Source: Nemertoderma westbladi (Eukaryota > Xenacoelomorpha > Nemertodermatida > Nemertodermatidae). From it: a stretch of DNA of 64,000 nt. Position numbers and translations under genes: made by a program. The stretch covers positions 1-64,000 of the forward strand of contig JAUCBJ010001668.1 in the NCBI GenBank assembly GCA_032718475.1, given 5' to 3'. The notes under the pieces are model-generated. The model was given only the letters and a program-made list of their open reading frames with translations, had not been told where the DNA came from and searched no databases. Positions 11,214-21,874 of the stretch are shown one piece after another; within the stretch, counting starts at the first letter, position 1, and each line of letters begins with the position of its first letter.

Positions 11214-12530
11214 CTAAGTGTTTTCATGGAGGTGCATAATTTTGCAATAACGGTTGCATTTATGGGATAGGAGGAAGTTTTCAATACCGATCACTGAGCA
11301 ATTCCCTGTGCAAAAGTATATCTCTTGGTCGTCATACGTTAGTTCTCTACTGGCGATCTCAGGGTCATACAATCGCAGATCTGTGCCCTGAATATCTAAT
11401 AGCATTATCTTCTTCTTCGTATGTATATATGAGTAATGGGCGAGCGCCTGTGCCTTATCATAGTTATCCAGCTTGTAATTGCTGAGGTCTTGGTCACTCG
11501 TATCTGTTACTGTGCCGCAGTTGTTTATGTATTTAATAAATGTGCCAGGTACATGCTCCTCTACTGTAATAAATTCCATCTCAGATGAATCCATCACCCC
11601 AAACCAAACCTTATTGTAGACGAAAGTTTCTCCAAAATCTTCGTCGAAATTACTCACACACTTCGAGAATGAATCAGTGATTGTAGAAGCAACGGTATGC
11701 ATTTGTACCTGTTTTCGAGTGTGATATTCGACGGTTGTTCCCAGTTCCTCAGTTAACATTGCTTCCACACTGGGTTTGCATTTTTTCACAACAAACTTTT
11801 CATTGCCATCGCAATTGTAGGCCATATGGGCAGATCTAAACCCACCCTCCGCAAAAGGTACTTTGGACACCTTGTATCTGCCGGCTTTCTCTATATTCCA
11901 AGTGGAGTGCTCAATATCAAATTCTTCACGACATATAGTGACAGCAATGTATTTATCATCTACTATAACTTTACCTGCCTTTATTAAGCATGACACTGAT
12001 ACAGATTTTGGATAAATCTTCGGACTCTCAACTGCCCGTGAAGAAATTGGTTCTAAATCCTGCAGTGCGGTACTCACTTTACCACCTGCAGCAGCATCAC
12101 TACCGGGCGTGGTAGGTTGGCTACTAGTACTAGGTCTACTACTACCACCAGTAAACCTGACAAAGTAAATCTTCTTACATCCCAATTGTTCGATGTCAGA
12201 GCAGCTTGGGCCCCTCTCACTAGCCAAAACATCACAACTTCCCTCGGGTTCACCATAGTATGCCTCACAGGCAGTCTTTATGTTAGTGATGCGTAGGTCC
12301 TCATAGTCAGCTTGGAAAGGTACAAAGTGGCGAGGCCCAATCGGTTCGTATTTAGATAGTCTACCTCCAGAGTGTTCAGATAATTTTTGTACAGTTAGCC
12401 ATTGCGGGGATTTGAGTCTACCGGTAGCACCTTGTTGCACTCTCTTCGTGCGTTTCGCTGACAGTCTCGCCTCCAAATTGCCGATGTTTGTTTTTCTTCC
12501 TTTCTGTCCCGCAACTCCTGCCATATCCAA
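11214..12530 (-). CDS. Alpha-kinase (eEF2K/MHCK/TRPM7-type) transposon cargo
   Basis: Alpha-kinases are atypical Ser/Thr kinases unrelated in sequence to ordinary protein kinases. The 438-residue frame is intronless. The kinase domain spans about 180-430: glycine-loop-like GGFRSAH (229-235), the ATP-site Lys in FVVKK (249/250), EEHVPGTFIKYINN (324-337), HYSY (365-368), LLDIQG (377-382), DPEI (389-392) and GIENFLLSHKCNRYC (415-429). The zinc ligands of this fold appear complete: H365, H423, C425, C429. Residues 1-150 are basic, then Ser/Thr/Pro-rich, without a recognised domain; KRTKR near residue 26 could be a nuclear signal. It lies wholly inside the TIRs, tail to tail with the transposase. 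It looks functional. Its substrate is unknown. Confidence 0.9.
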   Translation of the reverse strand: MDMAGVAGQKGRKTNIGNLEARLSAKRTKRVQQGATGRLKSPQWLTVQKLSEHSGGRLSKYEPIGPRHFVPFQADYEDLRITNIKTACEAYYGEPEGSCDVLASERGPSCSDIEQLGCKKIYFVRFTGGSSRPSTSSQPTTPGSDAAAGGKVSTALQDLEPISSRAVESPKIYPKSVSVSCLIKAGKVIVDDKYIAVTICREEFDIEHSTWNIEKAGRYKVSKVPFAEGGFRSAHMAYNCDGNEKFVVKKCKPSVEAMLTEELGTTVEYHTRKQVQMHTVASTITDSFSKCVSNFDEDFGETFVYNKVWFGVMDSSEMEFITVEEHVPGTFIKYINNCGTVTDTSDQDLSNYKLDNYDKAQALAHYSYIHTKKKIMLLDIQGTDLRLYDPEIASRELTYDDQEIYFCTGNCSVIGIENFLLSHKCNRYCKIMHLHENT

Positions 12531-13016
12531 GACATACGCATAGGCCTATATACACAGTGCAATACTGAAATATATCTCAGTCCAGGATTTTTAGTAGGGC
12601 CTATGCTATGCTATGCAGTAGGGGTATGCCTCCTATCAGCTTATAGGCCTATCTCTGTATGTGTTAAGTTCAGATATTGCAGTATTGCCTAACTTCATTG
12701 AACTTATATCCTACGGTATTACTATATTGCCTGTTTAGTAGGCCTACCCGTCAGCCCGTACCCGCGTAGCGTATCCAGTATGTGAGTATCGTTACCGTTA
12801 CACGTGCACTCACATTTCCTTCTCATAGATTTCCTTTTCATTTCTTTCTCATAGAGCAGTAGAGGAAGTCTACAAATGCGAACTGTACAACTACCGGTAC
12901 TCTACACCTTCAGGTCACAGAAATGAACGAGTCATACTGCCTGACTGCTGTACCGTACCAGTAGTCAAGTTCCAGTACTGTATCACAGTAACAGTAGGCA
13001 TCGGATGTTAGGCCTT
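12531..13016. promoter_or_regulatory. Probable kinase promoter and right subterminal region
   Basis: Non-coding sequence between the kinase start and the right TIR. It is rich in short palindromic words (TAGGCCTA, TACCGGTA) and repeated CTCATAGA-type stretches near 12810-12860. Its role as promoter is inferred only from position. Confidence 0.4.
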
Positions 13017-13309
13017 GCTGACTTCTGCTGTAGTGCAGTACAACAGTAGTGCACTACCGGTACTCTACAGCTAGCAGCAAGGGAACTAGGTAGGTAGCCT
13101 GCCATATGGGCATGGGCATGTTAGGCCTATCCTCAGCCAGTTCAATATGTGAATGCGTTTTAAAATGCCTTTTAAAAATCGTTTTGAAATCGACTTTAAA
13201 ATCCATTTTAAATTGCATTTTATTTTTTATTTGAATTTTTTTTCATATGCATTTTAAAATTAGTTTTTTTATTTATATTTTTTTGTTATGATACTCATGG
13301 GCCCCCATA
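13017..13309 (-). repeat. Right TIR of the alpha-kinase transposon
   Basis: Inverted copy of 8653-9044, shorter by internal gaps. It ends ...GGGCCCCCATA immediately before the duplicated CAGGAC at 13310-13315. Confidence 0.85.
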
Positions 13310-13721
13310 CAGGACCATAGGCAGAGTTAAGAAAAAATGAGAGGGCCGGATTTCAAAATGCCCTGATCGAGACAATTTAATCCAAAAAATATCAATTTAT
13401 TTTGTGTCCCTGGTGTAATATTTTTTGAAAATTTAAAATTTTAGGATGGCTAAAAATTAAATTACAAAAAACAAATATATATAACTAATAACTGTAATAT
13501 TAAAGTAATGAAAAGTAAATAACTATACAATAGAAGTAGTAGTTTTCTTATATACAATTGCTGCATATAAATAATAAGGGAAAGTTATATAATGTAAATT
13601 TATTATCGATGGCAATAGTAATATGATAGAGATAGAAAGTAATAATAAAAAAATTAATATTAAAATTTAACCAATTTTTATTTGTCTCATAGTCATAGTC
13701 ATAGTCATAGTCTCATAGTCG

Positions 13722-13834
13722 CTGCCCCCATCGGCGTCCCCGTCGCCGCCCCCGTCACTGCCCCCGTCGGTGTCGCCCCCGTCGCCGCCCCCATCGGCGT
13801 CGCCCCCATCGTCGCCCCCGTCGGCGCAGCTGCC
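13722..13834. repeat. GC-rich minisatellite in R1 copy B
   Basis: Shorter counterpart of 4394-4720 (GCCCCCGTCGGCGTC-type units), preceded by a five-fold CATAGT run at 13688-13720. Confidence 0.75.
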
Positions 13835-14212
13835 GACTGGCTGGTTGCGAAGAATAGGCGAAGGGAATAGAATAATTGTAATTGTAAGAGGACTATAATT
13901 TTCTTTTCTTTTTTGGAATAATTAAGTGGTGGTACTGGATAGTACTGAAATCCAATAAACTATTGAATTTTGCGGTATCTTAGTTTTAAGTCTTAAGTTA
14001 ATAAGTAGATTGCGTTTGTAATTAACAGCAGAATTTAAATTTATTATTCTGGTACTGAATTATCAAATTCAGTAAAATTTTATTTTTATATTTAATTTTC
14101 GTTTCAGTGATACGTTTGATACGTTTGCAGTTAGTTGTTAGTGAAACACCAATGCAATATGAATGATTCTTCTGCGGTGAGCTTATATAATGTTTTATAT
14201 TTATAGATTAAT

Positions 14213-14384
14213 ATGGTTTATCTTTGTGGTGTGGGGCAGTATGTCGTAGAAACTACTACGAGAGGGTATGCCCCTGCTATAATGGGTTACACCCTATGTG
14301 GTGTGGGGCAGTATGTCGTAGAAAGTACTACGAGAGGGTATGCCCCTGCTATCATGGGTTATACCCTATGTGGTGTGTAAAGGC
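14213..14384 (+). repeat. 72-bp repeat, two units, in R1 copy B
   Basis: Two 72-bp units of the family seen at 5308-5835, with the same GTGTGTAAAGGCAT exit sequence. The 7-versus-2 unit difference shows that the array is unstable. Confidence 0.85.
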
Positions 14385-14392
14385 ATGATATA

Positions 14393-15347
14393 ATATATAC
14401 GATTGCCAGAAGTGATGGATTTGGAGGGGCAGAGAATAGCCCCACACTTCTTCTCAAACATCGATTTCAGTCTGTTGTTATTCAACAAAGCAGATATAAT
14501 TGGATAGAAATAAATAATACAAATTACTGATAGATATCTCAATTACTGTATGTAATTCATATTCATTTTCATAAAATATTGATACATTTTATGGTTCACT
14601 TTAATTCAGAGGCCATGATTCAGGGCTTTTTTTTTAATATTTTCATTTACATGGGATAAGATCTATAATGTTTAAAGTTTAAATTGAAACTTGTATAGGA
14701 AAAGCAATTCAACATTGCTTTGTCAGAGGTGCGGCGGTACGTGAAGTGTGATCTCCAGCGATATGGGAATCGCCATTGGATTCTCTTTGGTTGGGTGAAG
14801 AGTCAGATGCTCCTCCAGGTGTGGGGGCAGATGCAGCACCAGCACATTAAAGGGACTCAGTTGGCTTCTTTCGACTCATTTTGATTTAGTTTGTTTTGAT
14901 ATACTGTTATAACAATGTAAGAGCAGATTTAGTTTCGTTCATTTTGTTCTACTGTACTTTATTGGTTTTGCTTTATCTGTTATGTAATTTCTTATATAAT
15001 ATTTAATTCTAATATTATGTAGATTTTATTCACCCTCACGTAACTCATTAAATATTCTCGACAAGTATGACAGATTTGGCTAAACGGTTTTCATATTTGG
15101 AATCTGGAATCTGCTCTAGATAAAATAGAAAAAACATTTTGAAAAAAGAATTGAAAGCCACCCACTTAAATTAAATCATGAAATAGTGTTTATAGTTGTT
15201 TTAAGGGCTCCTGAAATATTTCCTTTTGTATTTTTAAGGGCCCCTGCTAATTAATATGGCATTTTGAAACCGTCATTGCAATGAAATGAAATGTCATTGC
15301 TAGGTACCCAGTTTAAAACCAATCAGGAAATAGTGATTCTCGTTGTT
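14393..15347. other. Intergenic, no supported gene
   Basis: No domain recognised. A local duplication is visible: sequence around 15175-15215 (AAATAGTG...GTTGTTTTAAGGG) resembles 15325-15351 plus 16935-16945, so the upstream version looks like an unoccupied relative of the site hit by MITE copy 2. Confidence 0.5.
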
Positions 15348-15351
15348 TTAA

Positions 15352-16934
15352 CCCTATTAGTACCGGGCTATAAAATGTTGTACAAATACCGGGGGGGGGG
15401 GGGGGGGGGTCATATTGACCCCCCTCCCCCCCCCCCCCCTCTGAAATCTACAAATATTTACGAAAACGTCTGATTTTTTGTTTGTACGTAGGTATCACTT
15501 GTCTGGATCCAACCGAAAAAAAAAATTTTCGAAAAAATGTACTGATGTACTGGGGTGGTTATTATGCAGCACCAAAATTACAAGTAGTGCACAATTTTCA
15601 CAAAATTTGAAAGTTACATTTTCGGCTAATTATTTTTCAATACAGGTTTTCTGGGGTGCAAAATACATTGGAAAATATTTAAAAATGATATGATTACTAT
15701 AAATGGCTGTTTAGTCCTCTCTGCGTAGGAAAAAAATGAAAAAAACAAGTAACCAGCACTTTTCAGTTAGAACACAAAATTTTTAATTCACTTATACGAT
15801 GCTATAAATTCACATTTTCAGGTTTTCGAGGGCGCTGATTCTAATGGAATACATTTCTAATATGCCAGATCATTGCTACTTGTATTTTTCGGCGTAATTT
15901 GGCAAATTTTGGTGCTAGCACCAAATTTCGTACCCATCACCAAAAAGTACAAGTTTGCGATGTCCAGTGTTGTTTTTATTGATTCCATCGGATTTAGGAC
16001 CCTCATAAACCCGTATAATGCAAGAAACAAGGTTTACTTATCAATTTGCATAATTTCCAAAATTTGGTGCTGGCACAACAATTATCACCCACCGGCGAAA
16101 AATACAAGTTTGAGAACTGTTATGAAATTTTTACTGATTCCATTGAATTCAGAACCATCACAAACCCGTATAACGCAAGAAACAAGGTGACACAATCAAT
16201 TGATATATTTGATGGTTTTCAAAATTTGGTGCTAGCACCACATTTTGCACCCACATCCGAAAAATACAAGTTTGAGATGTCTAGTTCGATAATTATATTT
16301 TCCATTTAATTCAGAACAGCCATACACCTCTAAAACGCAAGAAATAAATTGTCACAAGCAATTTTACCTATTGAATGGATTTTCAAAATTTCGTGCTAGC
16401 ACCAAAATTTACACACATCACCGAAAAATACAAGTTTGATGCGCTTGGTGCAACTCGTATATATTTCATCGAATCCAGAACACCAAAAAACCCCAATTGC
16501 GTAAAAAACAAGTTTCAAACAATAAATTTACAAAATTGACTTATTTCAAAATTTGGTGCTGGTACCAAAATTTGGCACCCACCGAAAAAAACAAGTTTGA
16601 AATTTCTAAATCAATTTATATGAATTCCATTCAATTTCTAACACCAAAAAACCGGTGTAAATCAAAAATAGAGATGTTACAATTCATATTTAATGAAATG
16701 TAATTTTCAAAAAACGTCTCAAAAAAAGTGTCAAAAGTAGGGTTAAAAAATGGTGCTATAACTCAAAAAGTACCCAATATTTTTGAAAACGGTTTTCACT
16801 ACTAGGAAGACAATAGATTTTTAGGAAAAGTCATAAAATTTCAGATTCCCAACTGCGTTTGTTTCAGAATTATAATAAAAAAACCACGGGGGGGGGGTCA
16901 TATTGACCCCCCCCCCCCCCCGGGTTTAATAGGG
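15352..16934 (-). mobile_element. TTAA-flanked piggyBac-type MITE, copy 2 (inverted)
   Basis: The 1583-bp element is flanked by TTAA at 15348-15351 and 16935-16938, inverted relative to copies 1 and 3. The same G/C-run fold-back ends and five 163-bp internal units with GGTGCTAGCACC-like cores are present. Several open frames inside come from the repeats and match no transposase. Confidence 0.85.
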
Positions 16935-16938
16935 TTAA

Positions 16939-17189
16939 GGGTTTCTGTGGTCGTTGTGGTGAATTCCGTCAGGCCTAAGCCAAGTTGAGACAATCTCACA
17001 ACCTGTAATTTATGGTATGGATAAGTATGGTCTATCCAGTTCTGTCTCGTCTTATGTTTGGTCAGTAAGTCCCCCTTCCCCTCCCAGTAGTCATGCAGTA
17101 TTAATCATGCAGTATTAAGCGTTGCTCTGCAATGGCGCCGAGAATGGTGGGTGCCGATTTATTGTCTGGTGGTTCGGTTGACATGGTCA
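16939..17189. other. Short flank before the LINE
   Basis: No gene; probably the 5' UTR or flank of the LINE remnant that follows. Confidence 0.4.
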
Positions 17190-17218
17190 ATGCTACTACC
17201 GGTTAGAGGGCTGGCTCG

Positions 17219-18162
17219 GTGTACGCAGTCTTCCTTGAAAGTTCCTTTGTGGATGCCCCCAGCCATCCGCTTTTCTGTGAGTTAGATCCTACAACCCTTC
17301 CATCCACAGACCGTAAAACTGTTCAGCATATGGTCCAGGCTGAGGATCTAAAAGAGCTCAGGGGACTTTTCCACCACCTAAATGGAAAGGTCATTTCTCA
17401 CGAGGAGAAACTGGTGCACATAGCCCTTCAGTATTTATTGGAAGTCGCAGCTGAGGTTGGGAAAGGAATTAATGCCCGTGATTCGAAGGGGGAAGATACT
17501 TCTCGGCAACCCTGATCTTCTGATCGATCTCCACAAATTTGTGCATCTCAAAGTGCTTATGATCGGGACCAAATCCCTCAGAGTTTGTTAGCGAAGCAGA
17601 CCATTTCCGCTTCATTGCACTCCCCTTCTAAGGGAGATAGTAGTGGGCTGGGTTCTTGTCCCGCCCTCCCTGTTACAAATCGTGTGGTTCAAAATGGTTC
17701 GAATTGCGCATCATATCGTGTCCTGGGTTCCACTGTCCAGTCAACCTAGCAAACCTGTCATTCGGTCATCGGATGTGGTACTGGTTGTATTGAGAGGAAA
17801 TAGAGCGGCAACTACATCTGTCATTGCGGCTGGTGGATCTGGCCAGCATTCGCCTCCCTCGATTAATTCTTGCCAGAGAATAGATTCCGTTGGTTTTATT
17901 GTTCTCTTATGAAAGAAACCGGAAAAGAGCTGTTGGTATCGGATCGGGGAAGTTTAATACCTCCCTCGGGAACTCCCAACTTCATCACGCTCCTGCAAGG
18001 GGCAGTCGAGTTTTTGTGTCTCGTTTTCAACCGTCCACTAGAGTCGAGGATATTGTGGCATTTCTGAAAGATGAACATGAGCTTGTTGTGAACATTGAGG
18101 AGAATCTGGATCGAAAAGAAACTTCATATGTCTTTTATCCTTACTGGGAAGAGCGATGGTGA
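17219..18162 (+). pseudogene. LINE ORF1 remnant
   Basis: Broken frames. 17219-17515 gives a helical, charged protein segment. 17890-18162 contains SRVFVSRFQPSTRVEDIVAF, which resembles the RRM-like/zinc-finger linker region of CR1-type ORF1 proteins (RNA binding in the retrotransposon particle). No single frame spans the region. Confidence 0.55.
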
Positions 18163-18269
18163 GGTGGCTAAGACACCTGGCCTGACACCTGGCCAGAGGG
18201 GACTATTGTTAAACGTTATGGTTATACGGGTGGGAGTGGTGGGCGCAAGTGAGGAAAACTGTAATAACA

Positions 18270-19140
18270 ATGGCCCAATATGATAAACTGAAGATTTGTT
18301 CTTATAACTGCGAGGGTATTAGAAACAACCTAAAACGTGATTAAGGAATTGTGTAGTAATTATGATATAATTTTTTTGCAAAAAAACTTGGATGTACAAA
18401 CAGGATATTTGTAATTTTAATAAAATTCACCATGATTTTTTAGGTGATGGGTTGGCAGCAGTCGATCTAGAGGATGGTCCACACCGTGGTCGCCCCATGG
18501 TGGACTACTAGCCATCCTTTGGAGGGAGACTTTAACCTCTTTAATTACAATCAAAAAATTCAACAGTAATAGGTTAATGGGAGTAACAATAGCTACTGAT
18601 ACTCAACCGATATTGTTGATAAATATATATGTGCCTTGTGACTCAACAGACAACATTGACTATTTTATGGAACTGCTAGGCAAATGTTATACTATTTTCT
18701 CTGATTTTTCTGGCTCGCAATGATGTAGTTGGTGAATTTAATGCCAACCCAGATTGTAATTTTGGTAGAGAACTATAATCTTTTTGTACTTGGTCAAGTT
18801 TTATACTCAAGTGATATGGTTAACCTTCCTCGTAATACTTTTATCTATATCAGTCATGTCCATGGTACTACCTCGTGGCTGACCACGTTGTTTCTACAAC
18901 TTCCTTCCATCAATCTATTTCTAATTTAGTAGTTAATTATTGATATGTCGGTTATTGATCACATGCCAGTCGGTTTTAACATTTGTGCTAATTTTTCCTA
19001 TCCAATTGATAGTAATAATAACTCTGAATTTTTTGTCACTGGTAGGCGTAGACCCAATTGGGTAAAAGCTACACCAGAAATGAAAAACAATTATTTCTCA
19101 GTTTCTAATAATTTACTTAAGAATATTTTTGTTCCTTAAA
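18270..19140 (+). pseudogene. LINE AP-endonuclease domain remnant
   Basis: Starts MAQYDKLKICSYNCEGIRNN, the first strand and catalytic Asn of the exonuclease-endonuclease-phosphatase fold. DIIFLQ-TW follows after a shift near 18340. Further on are an HGGLLAILWR-like segment and, at about 18955-18985, IDHMPVGF, the terminal SDH-type motif. At least four frame breaks are needed to follow it. Confidence 0.7.
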
Positions 19141-19660
19141 AAAATTATTACGTGTAGTGATACTCATTGAACAAATGTTATGTTGATGTCATTGAATGTT
19201 TGACCAAGACTACAGCCAGCTGTATTCCGAGTGCCAAACACGATTCTAGTACTGGTTGTCATGGTAACAAAATTCCGGGGTGGAATGATATTGTGAAATC
19301 GAAACGTGAATCGGCGCTGGAGGCCTTTCGGATTTGAAAGGAGAATGGGTGCTCGAAGTCGGGTATTGCTTGGGAAGTTAAAAGTAAGACTGCAGCACAA
19401 TTTAAATTGGCATTACGAAACTGTAGGAAAAATGAAAACCAAATCCGCGCGGACAAACTCGCTGATTCTTTTGTGACGCCACCGAAAGTTTTTTTGGAAA
19501 GTTTCAAATTCGAAAACTCCACGTAGTAAATCGGTCGGTAGCACCCACACTGATCCTGATATTGTAGAGCTATTCAAAAGTAACTATGAGACTATTTTTA
19601 ATTCTGTTGGTGCTGACCCTATTGATGTTACTTTTGTAAAGCTAAAATTTGATGACTGGA

Positions 19661-19895
19661 ATGGATCTGGGCGGATCCATATTGGTCCAGGTAATATACT
19701 GGTATATATATACTGGTATATTGATCCAGGTAATTTGTAATTGTATTCACAGTACTGTGGTTTCCTATACCTGTAATACACAATAGGCGGACCTGCCATA
19801 TAAGAAGAGACTGTAATACAACCACCACAAAATAACTATCAATAACATGTTCTGTAACCCCCTTTATAAATAAGTTTTCACTACTGAAATTTCTC
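19661..19895. other. Intergenic / 3' flank of protease gene
   Basis: No gene. Contains a short TATA/CAGGTAATAT imperfect repeat near 19690-19730. It is the probable 3' UTR side of the minus-strand protease exon. Confidence 0.45.
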
Positions 19896-20057
19896 TCACA
19901 GACCAGGAATGTTGTCCTTCAGGAACTGTAAGTTGTGTGATATACGGGAATAAACTCCAGGATAACCCCGATTACCGCAGCCAGCACCCCAGCTAGTGAC
20001 TCCCACTAGTTCCCAGACACCACCATTGTTACACACAAGTGGTCCGCCAGAGTCTCC
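19896..20057 (-). CDS. Trypsin-like serine protease, terminal exon
   Basis: A 162-bp exon on the minus strand begins after an acceptor (TTCTTGTAG) with GDSGGPLVC, which contains the catalytic Ser. It continues with SWGAGCG (substrate-pocket wall) and [21 protein letters not shown], then TGA at 19896-19898. Phase 0 entry matches the donor of the exon at 21539. The His and Asp catalytic exons are not found in the window. The exon itself is intact, but the gene upstream is broken by a frameshift and the Polinton. A close paralogue of this exon is at 52193-52354. Confidence 0.9.
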   Translation of the reverse strand, partial: GDSGGPLVCNNGGVWELVGVTSWGAGCGNRGYPGVYSRISHNLQFLKDNIPGL

Positions 20058-20837
20058 CTACAAGAAAATAAATGCAATCGGGTTAAATACAATCTGGGTG
20101 GAAAATGTTATAAGTAAATTTAATGAAGATATCCTTGGAAAAAAATAACCCAATCCTGGGCATTTTTCTTTCCAAGTGTGGCAGGGGAGGGGGTGGGGGA
20201 TGGGGATGAATGGCTCCAATGAATTTTAATGAGGTCATATTTATATGGGAGTAGGAATAGTTATAGTGGAGTGGCTTAGAGAGATAATAAGGTGAAATTG
20301 TGACAATAGTATCAATCGTGCCTTTCAATTTCATTTTCCTTAGCAACATTGATTTTACATAGCAACAAGGTAACAACTAACTATTGCATAGGTGAGATTA
20401 TTTCCAAAATTATGGAAAACAAACTTTAGTTCAATGACTTCTACATAGTTACCAATTTAGTTTCCGGAGAAATGGAGACTAAATAAGCTCATTATATTTG
20501 CCGAACTCAAAAACACTTGTTCCAAAAACATTGATACGTTATATCATAAACTATAATGGTTTTTGAAGGGAGGGGGGGGGGGGGAAGACACCCTGGTGTT
20601 TTTTTTAATTGGTTTATATCTCCAAGGTGGTTGAAAAGGGCATTGAAAACGATACACCATCTAAAAGAGAATCATCAAAACTAAAAAAAAATTTGAAAAA
20701 AATTGTTTCCCTAGCGGCTGAGAGCGGCCTGAGATAAAAATTATAAATTAATTAATAAAAAATCGCTAAAAAGACTACTCGTTATTTTCCATTTTTAGTC
20801 TCCATTACCATGGCACTTCCCCAGCCTTACATTGTTT
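20058..20837. other. Protease intron, 3' part
   Basis: Intron of the minus-strand protease gene. AT-rich, with a G13-type run at about 20571-20584. No other gene. Confidence 0.55.
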
Positions 20838-21054
20838 TCCCCGTGAGGACCAGCCAGTGCATAATCTTGTACTTTGGCAGCCTCATGGAGTGAATGATCA
20901 TGGTGGACAGCCCATGACTTTCTTGAGACGCATCTTAAAGGACACTGGCCTAGAAGATGCGAATGATCTACCTAATATCATGGGTGATATGGAGTTGTGT
21001 CGCCGCAATTTTGTCAGCTGCACAACATTCTTTAAAAAAAATAGATATAAATAA
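20838..21054 (+). pseudogene. LINE reverse-transcriptase C-terminal tail fragment
   Basis: Encodes a segment with MTFLRRILKDTGLEDANDLP followed by IMGDME, matching the conserved tail (TF--LL-DTGL--EL---M-DR--W) found at the end of many LINE ORF2 proteins. It is an isolated fragment inside the protease intron and may or may not belong to the LINE at 17190. Confidence 0.55.
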
Positions 21055-21538
21055 TGCAGCTGCATATGATAGACATGGAGTTATATTATGGTGATGTTTA
21101 GTGGAATTAATTGAATCCTATTTAGAAGACGTATATTACACTACACAGTGTAGTGTACTACAACATTGAAAGGGTAGCTTTTAACTCATCACAAACAACT
21201 TCGATATCTAGGAAATTAAGGTATATAGCATTTTTTATTTTAACATTACGTGTTTGCAGAAAATACTTTATTTGCTGAGAACAGTACCAACAATGTCGTT
21301 ACCGGACTACCTGTGAGACAGAAGGAAGCCTACCCGTTCTACCTTCAAAAATGCTTAACCAATTCTTCATGGTTTCATGTAAGTATATATTTTAGACGGT
21401 GTGGATTAGGATTCCTTAATTTCTACGTTCGCTTATTTGTTCTACTGTATTGTGGTTCTTTATTCTACTTTATTGTTCTTGTGTGTCCTGCTGACCTGAT
21501 ATTATTCTGATAAAAAATTGTTTGATTTTAATTATTAC

Positions 21539-21559
21539 CTTGCAAGAATCCCTTCCACC
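21539..21559 (-). pseudogene. Serine protease penultimate exon, 3' piece (cut by Polinton)
   Basis: Read on the minus strand, GGTGGA then AGGGATTCTTGCAAG gives GG-RDSCK, followed by the donor GTAATAAT at 21538. It continues directly from the piece at 40378-40503; the two GGTGGA copies are the Polinton target duplication. Confidence 0.88.
21554..21559 (+). other. Polinton left target-site duplication (TCCACC)
   Basis: TCCACC at 21554-21559 and again at 40378-40383. Six-bp duplications are characteristic of Polintons. Confidence 0.92.
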
Positions 21560-21874
21560 AGTAGTATAGGATGCTAGCCCCTCCGCACAAAGTCACCCGT
21601 AGCCCATCATTACCATCCATTTCTGGTACTGCAGCCAATCAGAAGCCACCATTTCAACCTTTTGCAGTGGTCGTTATTATTTCAACCAATCAGATGTCAG
21701 CATTTCATCCATAACCATGGTAACTTCTCAAGTTCCCGCATCTTCCGCTAGAGGCGTTATTAGTCACCCAACGCTAGTACTGCATCCAATCACCAACCTT
21801 TATTTTACAGGTGTTCGAGTGTCTACACTTAGCATCAGGTAACTTCTATTATTTTTCAAATCGCTATTTTTCAC
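21560..21874 (+). repeat. Polinton left TIR
   Basis: 315 bases matching 40063-40377 inverted, with only about two mismatches noted. It holds one partial copy of the 157-bp unit that is tandemly amplified on the right side. Confidence 0.93.

Larger units (their letters stand above)
8653..13309. mobile_element. IS3EU-like DNA transposon carrying a DDE transposase and an alpha-kinase
   Basis: The 4657-bp element has TIRs starting TATGG-GGCCCATGAG, a 6-bp target duplication CAGGAC, and an exact empty site in the sister R1 repeat. Two convergent genes fill it: a retroviral-integrase-fold transposase (+) and an atypical alpha-kinase (-). A 6-bp duplication, termini beginning TAY and an IS3/retrovirus-like integrase core are what I recall as the description of the eukaryotic IS3EU superfamily. 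Ginger elements (4-bp duplications) and Polintons (polymerase-bearing, far larger) fit less well. The superfamily name is inference; the element's boundaries are seen directly. Confidence 0.85.
8424..14392 (+). repeat. Dispersed repeat R1, copy B (split by the alpha-kinase transposon)
   Basis: Same repeat as 2384-5865. Here it is interrupted by the transposon at 8653-13309 and carries only two 72-bp units. Without the nested element it is about 1.3 kb. It serves as the empty-site control for the MITE in copy A, and copy A serves as the empty-site control for the transposon here. Confidence 0.75.
17190..19660 (+). mobile_element. Decayed CR1-type LINE, 5' half only
   Basis: Three parts of a non-LTR retrotransposon follow in order. 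An ORF1-like region lies at about 17219-18162. An endonuclease region lies at about 18270-19130. The linker before the reverse transcriptase lies at about 19150-19650 (PGWNDIVKSKRE... then RNCRKNENQIRADKLADS, a typical LINE pre-RT signature). The RT domain itself is absent; the sequence stops matching near 19660. Multiple stops and frameshifts run through all parts, so the copy is dead. CR1/L2-type is inferred from the layout and linker. Confidence 0.75.

Noticed and set aside
8653-13309. Classification of the alpha-kinase element as Ginger or as a mini-Polinton
   Set aside because: Ginger elements make 4-bp duplications. Polintons would carry polymerase, ATPase and capsid genes. The 6-bp duplication and TAT ends fit IS3EU better, though this rests on memory of that family.
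13682-13870. Open frame with Ser-His and Ala-Pro-Val-Gly repeats
   Set aside because: It follows from CATAGT and GCCCCCGTCGGC microsatellite units within R1, and the copy A counterpart is not open in the same way.
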